NCBI GenBank assembly: GCA_963793415.1
Contig: CAWCAC010000002.1
Location: forward strand, 2,480,001 to 2,544,000
Length of the DNA stretch: 64,000 nucleotides
Source: CAXMST01 sp963793415
Lineage (GTDB): Bacteria > Actinomycetota > Thermoleophilia > Solirubrobacterales > 70-9
Reading direction: 5' to 3'
The translations under genes and the position numbers were made by a program. This document shows positions 52,271 to 62,827 of the stretch, piece after piece. Below the pieces are notes generated by a model. The model worked only from the letters and a program-made list of their open reading frames with translations. It did not search any database and was not told the DNA's origin. How positions within the stretch are numbered: the stretch's first letter is position 1; each line of letters opens with the position of its first letter.

Positions 52271-53851
52271 ATGGATCCTGAGATCACCTATGAGCGCGCC
52301 TGCGAGCAGCACTCGTGGAATGTGCCCGAGCGCTACAACATCGCCGCCGACGTCTGCGACAAGCACCCGCCCAAGAGGCTGGCGATGGTCTGGGAGCGCT
52401 TCGACGGCGAGCGGCGCGAGGTCGAGTGGGGCGAGCTGCAGGAGCTCTCCGACCGGGCCGCGAACATGCTCGCCGAGCGCGGCGTCGGCAAGGGTGACCG
52501 GGTCGCCGTCGTCCTCCCTCCTACGCCCGAGACCGCGGCGATCTTCTTCGGCACCTGGAAGCTGGGCGCGATCCTGCTCTCGATGTCGGTGCTCTACGGC
52601 GACGACGGCATCCGCCACCGGCTCGAGGACTCGGAGGCGAAGGTGCTGGTCACCGACGCCGACAACGTCGATCGCTTCGACCTGGCGCTCGTCGAGGAGG
52701 TGATCGTGCTCAGCCCAGCGCTGCTCGCCGCCGCCTCTGCCGAGCACGTAGAGGCCGACACCGCCGCCGACGATCCGGCCCAGCTCTACTACACCTCCGG
52801 CACGACCGGAATGGCGAAGGGCATCGTCCACGCCCACCGCTACATCCTCGCCCACGAGGAGTTCGTCTACTGCCATGACGTCACCGACGGCGAGCGCTTT
52901 CACGGCATGGGCGAGTGGGCCTGGGCGGCGGGGATCTCGCCGCTGCTCGGCCCCTGGCGGCTCGGCGCCGTGCAGTGCGTGTTTCAGCGCAAGGGCGGCT
53001 TCGACCCGGCCGAGCAGCTCAGTTTCCTGGCCCGCAACGACGTCGCCAACGTGTTCACGACGCCGACCGCGATGCGGGCGATGATGGCGACCGGCAACGC
53101 CGGCGAGGCCTATCCAATGCCGGAGCTGCGGATCGTCTGCTCGGCCGGCGAGCCGCTCAACCCCGAGGCGATCAAGTGGTTCCGCGAGCAGTACGGGATC
53201 ACGGTGCTCGACTACTACGGGCTGACCGAGTCCTATCCGCTCTGCGCCAACTTCCCGTTCATGGAGGTGCGCGAGGGCTCGATGGGCCGCGTGATGCCAG
53301 GCTGGGACGTGCAGATCCTCGACGAGGACGAGAACCCCGTCGCCCAGGGCGAGCGCGGCGAGATCTGTCTGCGGGCCCGCTCCAACCCGCACTACCCGCT
53401 CGGCTACTGGCGGATGCCGGAGGCGAGCGAGGAGACCTTCGGCGGCGAGTGGTTCCACTCCAAGGACGCGGCGACGATCGACGAGGACGGATACGTCTGG
53501 TACGCGGGCCGCGCCGACGACGTGATCATCGCCGCCGGCTACCGGATCGGCCCCTTCGAGGTCGAATCCGCCTGCATCGAGCACGAAGCAGTCCGCGAAG
53601 CCGCCGCCGTGGCCAGCCCCGACGAAGTCAAAGGCAACATAGTCAAGGCTTTCATAGTCCTAGCCGAGGGCAAAGAGCCAAGCGAAGAACTCGCCAAGGA
53701 CATCAAGACCTTCGTCCGCGGCCGCCTCTCCGCCTACGCCTACCCAAGAAAGATCGAGTTCGTCCAAGAACTCCCCAAAACCCTAACCGGCAAGATCCGC
53801 CGCATCGAGCTCCGGGAAGCGGAGCGGGAGAACGCCCAAGCCGACAGCTGA
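52271..53851 (+). CDS. acyl-CoA synthetase (AMP-dependent ligase)
   Basis: 526 residues of the ANL family: LYYTSGTTGMAKGIVHAH (P-loop), MGEWAWAAGI as in medium-chain/aliphatic acyl-CoA synthetases, LDYYGLTESYPLC, WYAGRADDVIIAAGYRIGPFEVES (hinge), and the catalytic Lys in KTLTGKIRRIEL. It forms acyl-CoA from a carboxylic acid, ATP and CoA. Odd feature: from about 53565 to the stop, synonymous codon choice shifts sharply to A-ending codons (ATA, CTA, AGA, AAA, GAA) that are almost absent before. GAGGAGAGAG precedes ATG 52271. Confidence 0.93.
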   Translation: MDPEITYERACEQHSWNVPERYNIAADVCDKHPPKRLAMVWERFDGERREVEWGELQELSDRAANMLAERGVGKGDRVAVVLPPTPETAAIFFGTWKLGAILLSMSVLYGDDGIRHRLEDSEAKVLVTDADNVDRFDLALVEEVIVLSPALLAAASAEHVEADTAADDPAQLYYTSGTTGMAKGIVHAHRYILAHEEFVYCHDVTDGERFHGMGEWAWAAGISPLLGPWRLGAVQCVFQRKGGFDPAEQLSFLARNDVANVFTTPTAMRAMMATGNAGEAYPMPELRIVCSAGEPLNPEAIKWFREQYGITVLDYYGLTESYPLCANFPFMEVREGSMGRVMPGWDVQILDEDENPVAQGERGEICLRARSNPHYPLGYWRMPEASEETFGGEWFHSKDAATIDEDGYVWYAGRADDVIIAAGYRIGPFEVESACIEHEAVREAAAVASPDEVKGNIVKAFIVLAEGKEPSEELAKDIKTFVRGRLSAYAYPRKIEFVQELPKTLTGKIRRIELREAERENAQADS

Positions 53852-53869
53852 TCAACCCGGCGGCCGACA

Positions 53870-53927
53870 GGGCGGGGGACCCGTGCCGCCGGTGCTGGCC
53901 GTTGCCGGTGGTGCGGGTCCCCCGCCC
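53870..53927. terminator. large inverted repeat between convergent genes
   Basis: A perfect 14-bp stem (53870-53883 GGGCGGGGGACCCG with 53914-53927) and a 30-base loop, between the acyl-CoA synthetase and lepA stops. It is probably a bidirectional terminator; no T-run. Confidence 0.6.
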
Positions 53928-53951
53928 CCCAGCCACCCGACCCTCAACTCC

Positions 53952-55751
<1,800 letters not shown>

Positions 55752-55855
55752 GGGAAATCGGTCCCGGCCGGAAGGGGAGCCGTGGACAGGGTCGTGAAGG
55801 TTACGAGGGCGTCGGTCCCGCTGCTGATCGTGGTCGCGGCGGCGAATGCCGGAGG

Positions 55856-57505
55856 CTAGCGGCGGCGGACCAGGTTCAGCAACTGCTGGGCCTCGGGCAC
55901 GCGCAGCGCGAGGATCACGCCGAGGTAGGCGAGGCCGCCGAGCCCGAGTGAGATCCCGACGGAGATGATCTGGCCGATGATGCCGTCGCCGAAGACGCCG
56001 TCGAGGCCCTTCCAGCTCAGGTAGGTGACCGCGGCGAGCACGAGCGAGCCGAGCGTGACCCGGATCGCGTTGTCGAGCAGACGCCCGAGCTCGAGGCTGC
56101 CGAGCTGATCGCGGAGGACGACCCCCTGGGCGACGACGCTCGCCGCGGTGGCGATCCCGGTCGCGGCGACGATGCCGCCGACCCCGAAGGGCCCGTAGAA
56201 CGCGGCGGAGAAGCCGGCGGTGAGGACCAGGTTGAGGCCCGAGATCGCGGTTGGCACCCACGGCCGCTGGAGACTGAAGAAAGTGCGGGTCATGAGCAGG
56301 AAGAGGCCGTTGAACGGCAGCGAGAAGGCGAACCAGAAGAGCGCCTCGCCGACCAGCTCGGTGTCGGCGGCGCTGAAGTCACCGCGCTGGTAGACCAGCT
56401 CGGTCATCTGGTCGGCGAGCACGAGCGTGGCGGCGGCGGCCGGCACCAGCACGAGCAGGATCATCCGCATCCCGTTCGCCATCGTCGCGCGGAGGTCGTC
56501 GTAGGCGCGGTTGGCGGCGAACCGCGAGAGCGTCGGGAAGATCACCGTCGCGACGGCGACCGAGAAGACACCCTGGGGCAGCATGTAGATCCGGAACGCC
56601 TTGTCGATCGCAGCCGGCGCCTCGTTCGAGACGAGCGAGCCGAAGATGCTGTTGACGGCGAGGTTGAAGTTGATCAGGCCGAGGCTCAGGGTCACCGGCA
56701 GCATCAGCAGCAGGACCCGCTTGATCAGCGGGCTCTTCCAGTCGAAGACCCACCAGATCTTGAACGGCGTGTTGCGCAGGTCGTAGGCGACCATCCCGAG
56801 CTGCAGCGCCGTGCCGACGACGACGCCGATCGCATAGGCGTAGATCTCGTCGCCCTCCGGCATCGCCGGCGCCAGGCCGACGAGCACGACGATGATCGCC
56901 ACGTTCCAGAACAACGGCGCGATCGCGAAGACGCTGAAGCGGTTGTAGGAGTTGAGGATCCCGACGACGACCCCGGAGACGCCGAGCATCACGAGGATCG
57001 GAAACAGCACCTGCGAGAGCCCGACCGAGAGCTCCTCCGCGCGCGGGCCGAGACCCGGTCCGAACAGCGGCATGATCACCGGCGCCAGCAGGATGAAGAG
57101 GCCGGTGATCAGGCCGAGGATCAGGATCGCGCCGAAGATCAAAGTCGAGGCCAGACGGAAGGCCTCGGCCCGGTTGCCCTTCTCGAGCTGCTCGGTGAAG
57201 ATCGGCACGAAGGCGCCCTGCAGGGCCGCGTCCGCGAACAGGGAGCGGATCAGGTTCGGGACCATGAAGGCGATCGTGAAAGCGGACATCGCGGCGCTGA
57301 CGCCGAAGTAGCTTGCGGCGAAGATCTCGCGGATCAGCCCGGCGATCCGGGAGAGGCCGGTCGCGATCGAGAAGAACGCGGTCGAGCGGCCGAGCCGGCC
57401 CGCCTCGGCGTCGCCCTCGGGGCCCATCTCCTGGGCCGTCTCGAAGGCGATGTCGGTATCCGGCCCAGGGCCGGAAAAGGTTGGATCTCGATCTTGGGAA
57501 TGCAT
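55856..57505 (-). CDS. murJ: lipid II flippase MurJ (MviN)
   Basis: 549 residues, about 14 membrane helices: STAFFSIATGLSRIAGLIREIFAA at the start of helix 1, FMVPNLIRSLFADAALQGAFVPIF, and PQGVFSVAVATVIFPTLSRFAA are MurJ hallmarks. It moves lipid II across the membrane for peptidoglycan synthesis. A ~40-residue acidic cytoplasmic N-terminus precedes helix 1. Its -10 TTAGAC (57519-57524) overlaps that of rpsT on the other strand. Confidence 0.96.
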   Translation of the reverse strand: MHSQDRDPTFSGPGPDTDIAFETAQEMGPEGDAEAGRLGRSTAFFSIATGLSRIAGLIREIFAASYFGVSAAMSAFTIAFMVPNLIRSLFADAALQGAFVPIFTEQLEKGNRAEAFRLASTLIFGAILILGLITGLFILLAPVIMPLFGPGLGPRAEELSVGLSQVLFPILVMLGVSGVVVGILNSYNRFSVFAIAPLFWNVAIIVVLVGLAPAMPEGDEIYAYAIGVVVGTALQLGMVAYDLRNTPFKIWWVFDWKSPLIKRVLLLMLPVTLSLGLINFNLAVNSIFGSLVSNEAPAAIDKAFRIYMLPQGVFSVAVATVIFPTLSRFAANRAYDDLRATMANGMRMILLVLVPAAAATLVLADQMTELVYQRGDFSAADTELVGEALFWFAFSLPFNGLFLLMTRTFFSLQRPWVPTAISGLNLVLTAGFSAAFYGPFGVGGIVAATGIATAASVVAQGVVLRDQLGSLELGRLLDNAIRVTLGSLVLAAVTYLSWKGLDGVFGDGIIGQIISVGISLGLGGLAYLGVILALRVPEAQQLLNLVRRR

Positions 57506-57518
57506 CGCGCCCGTGAAT

Positions 57519-57527
57519 GTCTAAAGT
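57519..57527. promoter_or_regulatory. overlapping divergent -10 boxes of murJ and rpsT
   Basis: TTAGAC on the minus strand (57519-57524) serves murJ; TAAAGT on the plus strand (57522-57527) serves rpsT. They share three bases, so RNA polymerase could open only one at a time. Both leaders would be about five to seven bases. Confidence 0.5.
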
Positions 57528-57539
57528 ACGCGCCCGCAA

Positions 57540-57806
57540 ATGGCCAACATCGCATCACAGAAGAAGCGAATCCTTCGCACCGAGCGTGAGCGGCTCGAAA
57601 ACCGCCGTCTCACGACCGTCGTCAAGACCCGTTTCCGCAACCTCGAGGCAGCCGTCGAAGCCGGCGATGCCGACGCCGTCGCGGAGGCCCAGAGGCAGCT
57701 CGTCTCGCAGATCGACAAGTCGGTCCAGAAGGGCGCCATGCACGCCAACACCGGCGCCCGCAAGAAGCAGAGAGCGGCCAGGTTGGCCGCTTCCGTCTCC
57801 GTCTGA
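57540..57806 (+). CDS. rpsT: 30S ribosomal protein S20
   Basis: 88 residues: ANIASQKKRILRTERERLENRRL, VVKTRFRNLEAAVEAGD, then KGAMHANTGARKKQRAARLAA, the standard basic helical S20. It binds 16S rRNA. It is convergent with holA with six bases between stops. Confidence 0.97.
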   Translation: MANIASQKKRILRTERERLENRRLTTVVKTRFRNLEAAVEAGDADAVAEAQRQLVSQIDKSVQKGAMHANTGARKKQRAARLAASVSV

Positions 57807-57812
57807 GCCCGC

Positions 57813-58814
57813 TCAGGCACCCGCGGCCCTGCGGACCGCGAGCGTGAGCGCGACGCGCTCGGCGTAGTCGGAGCCGCCCCGCGTCCACCACTCGAGGTCG
57901 GCGACCGCGCCGATCGCCTCCGAGAGCTCGGCTGGGGCGACGCCACCGACGGCGCGGACGAGGAGCTTCGAGGGATACGGGGCCATCGGCAGCGCGGCTT
58001 CGATGTCGCGGGCCGGCCGGCCGGCCTCGAGCCCCGACGCGGCCAGATGGGCGTTGCGGAGCCGCGACGCCATGCCGTAGATCATCGGCGTCACGGCCTC
58101 GCCCTGATCGACGAGCACGTCGGCGGCCTCGACCGCGGCGCGGACGTCGCGCGCGACGATCGCGTCGCCGAGCGTCCAGCCCGCGCGCTCGGAGGTGTCG
58201 GCGGTCATCTCCTCAACCTCCTCTACGCCGATCTCGGCGCCGGGCTCGGCCCAGGTCGCGAGCCGGTCGAGCTGGGTGCCGAGCCGCACGGTGCTGTCGC
58301 CGATCCGCGTCGCGAACAGGCGAGCCGCGCGCGGGTGCATCCGCAGTCCGCGCTTACGGGCCGCTTCGACTACCCACCCCGGCAGATCCTTCTTGCTCGG
58401 GGCGGCGAAGACGAGGACGTCTCCGCGAGCCTTGCGGATGGCCTCGGGCAGACCCTTCGGAGCGTCACCGCGGGCAACGAGGACGACGGTCGTCTCCTCG
58501 GGGAGGTGCGCGAGCGCCTCGGCGAGCCGCTTGACCTGGGTCGGCCGCCAGCGCTCGACACCGTCGGCCAGCAGGTAGCGACGACCACCCATCAGCGAAA
58601 TCGCCGGCAGCGCGCCGATCAGCGCGTCGACGTCGGGCGAGCCGGAGCCGGGAGCCTCGAACACCTCGAGCGCCCCCGCTCCTCCCTCCCGCTCGGCCCG
58701 GCCGCGCAGGCGCGAGAGGGTCGCGTCCAGCTTCGAGGCGTCGTCGCCGGCGATCAGGTAGGCAGGCTTCATCTCGGCGGCGCCGGCGCCTTGCTGTTGC
58801 TGCTCGTCTGCCAA
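57813..58814 (-). CDS. holA: DNA polymerase III subunit delta
   Basis: 333 residues: KPAYLIAGDDASKLDATLSRL, SLMGGRRYLLADGVERW, TTVVLVARGDAPKG, KKDLPGWVVEAARKRGLRM and RLGTQLDRLATWAEPG match the clamp-loader delta fold. It opens the sliding clamp. TTG at 58812-58814 has TAGACT eight bases upstream and would be leaderless; ATG 58772 is the alternative. The place next to rpsT and comEC is typical. Confidence 0.93.
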   Translation of the reverse strand: MADEQQQQGAGAAEMKPAYLIAGDDASKLDATLSRLRGRAEREGGAGALEVFEAPGSGSPDVDALIGALPAISLMGGRRYLLADGVERWRPTQVKRLAEALAHLPEETTVVLVARGDAPKGLPEAIRKARGDVLVFAAPSKKDLPGWVVEAARKRGLRMHPRAARLFATRIGDSTVRLGTQLDRLATWAEPGAEIGVEEVEEMTADTSERAGWTLGDAIVARDVRAAVEAADVLVDQGEAVTPMIYGMASRLRNAHLAASGLEAGRPARDIEAALPMAPYPSKLLVRAVGGVAPAELSEAIGAVADLEWWTRGGSDYAERVALTLAVRRAAGA

Positions 58815-58822
58815 GGCGGACG

Positions 58823-58828
58823 AGTCTA
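58823..58828 (-). promoter_or_regulatory. -10 box of holA
   Basis: TAGACT with eight bases to TTG 58814, which supports the TTG start. Confidence 0.45.
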
Positions 58829-58855
58829 GATGCGGGACCGGGCGAACCGGAGCGA

Positions 58856-61258
58856 TCAGAACCCGGGCTCGCAACCCGGGCGGGACTGGTCGAGGCCGTG
58901 CTCGGCCAACGCCTCCAGTCCGGCCGGGCCGAGCTCGACGCCGACGTCTCCGTCAGTGTCGGTGCGGAGCACGCAGACACCGCGCTCGGCCAGGGTCCCC
59001 AGCGTCGTCTCGTCCGGGTGCCCATAGCTGTTCTCGCCGACCCCGATCAGGGCGATTCGCGGCGCTGAGGTCTCGACCAGCGCCTCGAGGCCGGCGTCGG
59101 CGCTGCCGTGATGGGCGAGCTTGAGGACGTCGAAGGGACCCGGGTGGAGCGGCGTCGCCTCGGCCTCTGCATCAGCGGTGAGCAGTGCGTTCCAGGGCCC
59201 CCACCGGGCGATCAGGACGAGCGAGCGGGCGTTGTCCTCCTCGGAGGAGGCGGTCGCGCCGGGGCCCTCGGGCGGCGGCGAGAGCGTCAGCAGGGTCAGG
59301 CGGCCGATCCGCAGCTCGCTGCCCTCGGCGACCCGGACGACGGGCACGTGCGCGAGGCCCGCCGCCGCCTCCGCCTCCGGGACCGGGTCGCCGACCACGA
59401 GCCGGTCGACGCGGACGCTCTCGAGGACGTCGCGGACGCCGCCGCTGTGGTCGAGGTCGTCGTGGGTCACGAACAGCGCCCCGACCCGCTCGATTCCCAG
59501 CCCGCGGAGCGCGTCGCCGATTCCGCCGCCGGGAGGACCGGTGTCGATCAGCGCCGCCGGTCGGCCCGCCTGCTCGAGCAGCACCGCGTCGCCCTGGCCG
59601 ACGTCGATCGCGGTGATCCGCAGAGTCCCCGGCGGCGGGCCGACGCCGGGTCCGGGGACGCGGCCGAGGGCGACGACGGTGAGCAGCGCCAGCAGGGTTG
59701 CGGCGGTGAAGCCGAGCCTCAGTCGCAGCGAGATCCCGGCGCCGCGTCGGCGCTCGAGCGCGCCGAGCAGCGCCGGCAACACGGCCAGCAGCCCCGCGTA
59801 GATCGCCGCGACCGCGGCCGGCCCCGGCTCCGGCAGCGCGACGCTGGCCCACGAGGGCCGACCGAACGTCGCCGCGACCGCCGCGACGTAGCCGAGCAGC
59901 GGGCCGAGGATCGCGTCGGTCGGTATCGCCGGGAGCACGGGAATCTGGCCGAGCCCGGCGCCGACCATTCCCACCCACATGACCGGGGCGACTGCGGGGA
60001 CGACGGCAAGGTTCGCCGGCAACGAGGCAAGCGAGACGGTGCCGAAGTGATGGGCGATCAAGGGCACCGTCGCCAGCGTCGCCGCCAGGGTCAGGGCGAG
60101 CGCCTCGGCCACGGGACGCGCCAGCCGTCCGCGCAGTCGCGACGGCTCCCTGCCCGCCAGCCTGCGCTCGACCAGGCGCGCAATGCGCCCGGCCCAAAGG
60201 GCGATCCCGATCACGGCCGCGAACGAGAGCTGCCAGCCCACATCGCCGGCGTTGAGCGGGTCGAGCAGCAGCGTCAGCGCGACCGCCACCAGCACGATCC
60301 AGGCGCGGTCGGGGGCGCGGCCGGCGAGCCCGGCGAGAATCCCGGCGACGCCCATCACCCCGGCCCGCTCGATCGAGGGTCCGGCCCCGGCGATCGGGAC
60401 GTAGGCGGCGATCACGAGGATGATGACCATGAGCCGGAGCCGCGGCTCAACCCCGATCGCGGCGAGCAGGACGCCGGTCAGGATCGCCAGCAGCATCACG
60501 TTCTGGCCGCTGACGGCAAGTAGGTGCGCGAGGCCGGAGCGGCGGAACTCGTCGCGGGCGCGCGGGTCGATCGCCTCGTCCTGGCCGAGCACGAAGCCAC
60601 GCGCAAGCGCCGCGTCGGCAGGATCGAGACCGGCGGTCAGGCCGGCCTCAGCGCGACCGCGGACGCGATCGAGGTACCCGGGGAGCCCGCCGCGCGCGCG
60701 GGGCAGCAACTCGACCCGGCGGGCCTGGAGCTCGAGCGCCCAGCCTTCGCGCCCGGCGAGCCGCTCGAGCCAGTCTTCCGGTGGCGCAGCTCGGCCGGCG
60801 ACCTCGACGCCGCTTCCGAGCCCGAGGCCGGGTACCGGTCGCCCCACCGCGACGCCGATCCGGCCTGCCGGCGTCGCGACCACGAACCGCGTCTGCCCGC
60901 CGAGGACCCGGGGCGTTGTCACAACGAAACCCGTGACATGGGCCGATGCGTCGACGGTCAGGCCCGCCTCTCCCGCCTCGAGAGCTCCTGAGCGGGCGTC
61001 TGCGAGCCGCGCGTCACCGATTCCTGCCCCGGCCAGTAACGCGAGGGCGCAGAGCGTGAGGCGGGCGGGGAGCGAGATGCCGGCGGCGCCGGCTCGGCGG
61101 CGCACGGTCTCGATCGCGGCGATCGCGGCGGCGATCGTCAGCACTGCGATCGGCCAGCCCACGGGCGCCGCGGCGAATGGTGAGAGCAGCAGGCCGAGGG
61201 CGAGGCAGCCGACCACGAGGTGGCGCCACGGCAGCGCGCCGCCCACGGCCGGACTCAC
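58856..61258 (-). CDS. comEC: ComEC/Rec2 DNA uptake protein
   Basis: 800 residues: N-terminal helices and an OB-like DUF4131 region, a central competence domain with many helices (LLAVSGQNVMLLAILTGVLL is the signature, AGPSIERAGVMGVAGI) and a C-terminal metallo-beta-lactamase domain (ITAIDVGQGDAVLLEQAGR, VTHDDLDHSGGV). It forms the membrane channel for single-stranded DNA uptake. GTG 61258 follows the comEA stop by 18 bases. Confidence 0.95.
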   Translation of the reverse strand: MSPAVGGALPWRHLVVGCLALGLLLSPFAAAPVGWPIAVLTIAAAIAAIETVRRRAGAAGISLPARLTLCALALLAGAGIGDARLADARSGALEAGEAGLTVDASAHVTGFVVTTPRVLGGQTRFVVATPAGRIGVAVGRPVPGLGLGSGVEVAGRAAPPEDWLERLAGREGWALELQARRVELLPRARGGLPGYLDRVRGRAEAGLTAGLDPADAALARGFVLGQDEAIDPRARDEFRRSGLAHLLAVSGQNVMLLAILTGVLLAAIGVEPRLRLMVIILVIAAYVPIAGAGPSIERAGVMGVAGILAGLAGRAPDRAWIVLVAVALTLLLDPLNAGDVGWQLSFAAVIGIALWAGRIARLVERRLAGREPSRLRGRLARPVAEALALTLAATLATVPLIAHHFGTVSLASLPANLAVVPAVAPVMWVGMVGAGLGQIPVLPAIPTDAILGPLLGYVAAVAATFGRPSWASVALPEPGPAAVAAIYAGLLAVLPALLGALERRRGAGISLRLRLGFTAATLLALLTVVALGRVPGPGVGPPPGTLRITAIDVGQGDAVLLEQAGRPAALIDTGPPGGGIGDALRGLGIERVGALFVTHDDLDHSGGVRDVLESVRVDRLVVGDPVPEAEAAAGLAHVPVVRVAEGSELRIGRLTLLTLSPPPEGPGATASSEEDNARSLVLIARWGPWNALLTADAEAEATPLHPGPFDVLKLAHHGSADAGLEALVETSAPRIALIGVGENSYGHPDETTLGTLAERGVCVLRTDTDGDVGVELGPAGLEALAEHGLDQSRPGCEPGF

Positions 61259-61276
61259 CGTCCATTCACGGCCGGC

Positions 61277-61897
61277 TCACGGCTGCAGGCGCTCGCTCAG
61301 GGAGTCGATCGTCGCCGGTCCGATGCCCGGGATCTCGTCCAGCTGCTCGATCGAGCCAACGCCGCCGTTGCCGTCGCGGTACTCGATGATGTCGGCCGCG
61401 GTGACGGGGCCGATCCCGTCGATCGTCTCGAGGTCGGCGGCTGTCGCCGTCCCGAGGCTGATCCGGCCCTCTTCGGCCCCGGCCGCAGAGGTCGCGGTCG
61501 CGTCCCCGCCGGGAGATCTCTCGGGCACCACGACCTGCTGGCCGTCGGCGAGGATCGCCGCGAGATTGATCGCCTCGGCGTCGGCGGAGGAGTCGGCGCC
61601 GCCGGCGCGCTCGATCGCGTCGGCGACCCGAGCGCCGGCAGCGAGCCGGTAGACGCCGGGCTCGTCGACGGCGCCGGCGACGTGGATTACGACGTCGCCG
61701 CCGGCGGCGCCCGGCCCGCCGGCGCCGACAGGGTCGGCCGCGAGGCTGACGCCGTCTCCCCCGCTCGCTCCGCCTCCGCTTCCGGACGGCGCCTCGTCGG
61801 AGGGCGCCGACAGCGCCTTCATCCCGAGCAGGACGAGGACGAACCCGAGGCCTGCGTAGACGGCTACCTGCAGCTTTCCGATCCTTCCCGCGTGCAC
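61277..61897 (-). CDS. comEA: ComEA DNA-binding protein
   Basis: 206 residues: one membrane helix (residues 12-28), a Gly/Ser/Ala linker, an SLBB domain (VVIHVAGAVDEPGVYRLAAGARVADAIERAGG) and two helix-hairpin-helix motifs (TAADLETIDGIGPVTAADIIEYR, SIEQLDEIPGIGPATIDSL). It binds DNA outside the membrane and passes it to ComEC. Confidence 0.95.
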   Translation of the reverse strand: MHAGRIGKLQVAVYAGLGFVLVLLGMKALSAPSDEAPSGSGGGASGGDGVSLAADPVGAGGPGAAGGDVVIHVAGAVDEPGVYRLAAGARVADAIERAGGADSSADAEAINLAAILADGQQVVVPERSPGGDATATSAAGAEEGRISLGTATAADLETIDGIGPVTAADIIEYRDGNGGVGSIEQLDEIPGIGPATIDSLSERLQP

Positions 61898-61993
61898 CGG
61901 CGCCAGCGTCGCGCCGGCCGGCGCGCGGTTGGTAGACGCGGTGCGCCTATCCGCGGACGGAAGCGAAACAGCTCAGTGCCGGCATTTGCGAGC

Positions 61994-62041
61994 CGAACGT
62001 CCCCCAGGTGCCCCTATAGGTAGGTCTGAGGGACGTTCGCG
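61994..62041. repeat. dispersed palindromic repeat, copy 2
   Basis: Arms CGAACGTCCC (61994-62003) and GGGACGTTCG (62030-62039) around a loop with CCTATAGG. The 33-base core 62009-62041 differs from 2573-2605 at one position. It lies between comEA and the acylphosphatase gene. Confidence 0.8.
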
Positions 62042-62087
62042 TGGCCACGGCGAGAGGACGACCGCGAACGCCCGGAAGTGAGGCGGC

Positions 62088-62387
62088 TCAGTGCCGGACG
62101 CGGAAGCCCATGATCCCCTGCGGCTCCTCCTCGATCACGTCGAGGCGGCTGACGGTTGCCGCCTCGGGCCCGTCGGCGCACCAGCCGACGACCTCCTCAA
62201 CCTGGACCGAGGGGCCCTCGAGCGCCGCCTCCATCGAGCCGTCGGCGCGGTTCCGGGCCCAGCCGGCAACGCCGACGCGCTGCGCCTTCTCGCGCAGCGA
62301 CTCGCGAAACGAGACTCCCTGGACACGGCCGTGGGCGATCACCCGGCGGCGAACACGGTCCCCGCCCTTGAGCCCCGGTGGGCTCAG
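62088..62387 (-). CDS. acylphosphatase, probable CTG start
   Basis: About 99 residues. RVIAHGRVQGVSFRESLREKAQRVGVAGWARNRADGSMEAALEG has the family pattern GRVQGVxFR (active-site Arg) and W-x-R-N (active-site Asn). The GTG at 62342 would start inside the first strand. The frame is open upstream to CTG 62385-62387, which overlaps the cupin stop as CTGA and restores KGGDRVRRR before the strand. It hydrolyses acyl phosphates. Confidence 0.85.
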   Translation of the reverse strand: MSPPGLKGGDRVRRRVIAHGRVQGVSFRESLREKAQRVGVAGWARNRADGSMEAALEGPSVQVEEVVGWCADGPEAATVSRLDVIEEEPQGIMGFRVRH

Positions 62388-62782
62388 TACTCGTCCTCGT
62401 CGTCGTAGCCGGCGACCTCGGCGAGCTGGCGGCCGAAGGTCTCCTCGACCGAGACGGCGGGCGACTGCACCGAGACGAGGGCGAGCGTTTCCTCGGCCTC
62501 GTTGGCGATCGTGTGGTCGGTAGCGGGCGGGATCAGGGCGAGGTCGCCGGGCTCGAGCGTCTGCGTGTCGCCGGCCGCGGTCAGCGTTCCGGCGCCGCGC
62601 ACGATCACGTAGACCTGCTCGGCCTCCTCGTGCGAGTGGAGCTGCTGGGAGACGCCGCTGGGGACGTCGATCCAGGTCACCGTCATGTGCCGCGAGCCGA
62701 GCTCGCCCGCGTCCATGAGGATGTGGGAACTGAGCCGGTGCCAGTCCTTGACCGCTGCGTCGGAGATCCGCCTGACGAGCAT
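62384..62782 (-). CDS. cupin-domain protein
   Basis: 132 residues with the two cupin motifs: SQQLHSHEEAEQVYVIVRGAG (metal His-His-Glu) and LEPGDLALIPPATDHTIAN (second His), then a strand ALVSVQSPAV. It is probably a metal-binding small-molecule enzyme or sensor. TACTAA ten bases before ATG 62782 and a hairpin upstream suggest its own transcript. Confidence 0.88.
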   Translation of the reverse strand: MLVRRISDAAVKDWHRLSSHILMDAGELGSRHMTVTWIDVPSGVSQQLHSHEEAEQVYVIVRGAGTLTAAGDTQTLEPGDLALIPPATDHTIANEAEETLALVSVQSPAVSVEETFGRQLAEVAGYDDEDEY

Positions 62783-62792
62783 GCTTCGCGGA

Positions 62793-62798
62793 TTAGTA
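62793..62798 (-). promoter_or_regulatory. -10 box of the cupin gene
   Basis: TACTAA, ten bases before ATG 62782. Confidence 0.4.
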
Positions 62799-62809
62799 CC
62801 AGAGTCGGT

Positions 62810-62824
62810 GCCCTGCGGCAGGGC
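62810..62824 (-). terminator. short hairpin downstream of leuS
   Basis: GCCCTG / CAGGGC stem with loop CGG, four bases past the leuS stop. It is followed by no T-run; it may end leuS transcripts before the cupin promoter. Confidence 0.4.
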
Positions 62825-62827
62825 TCC

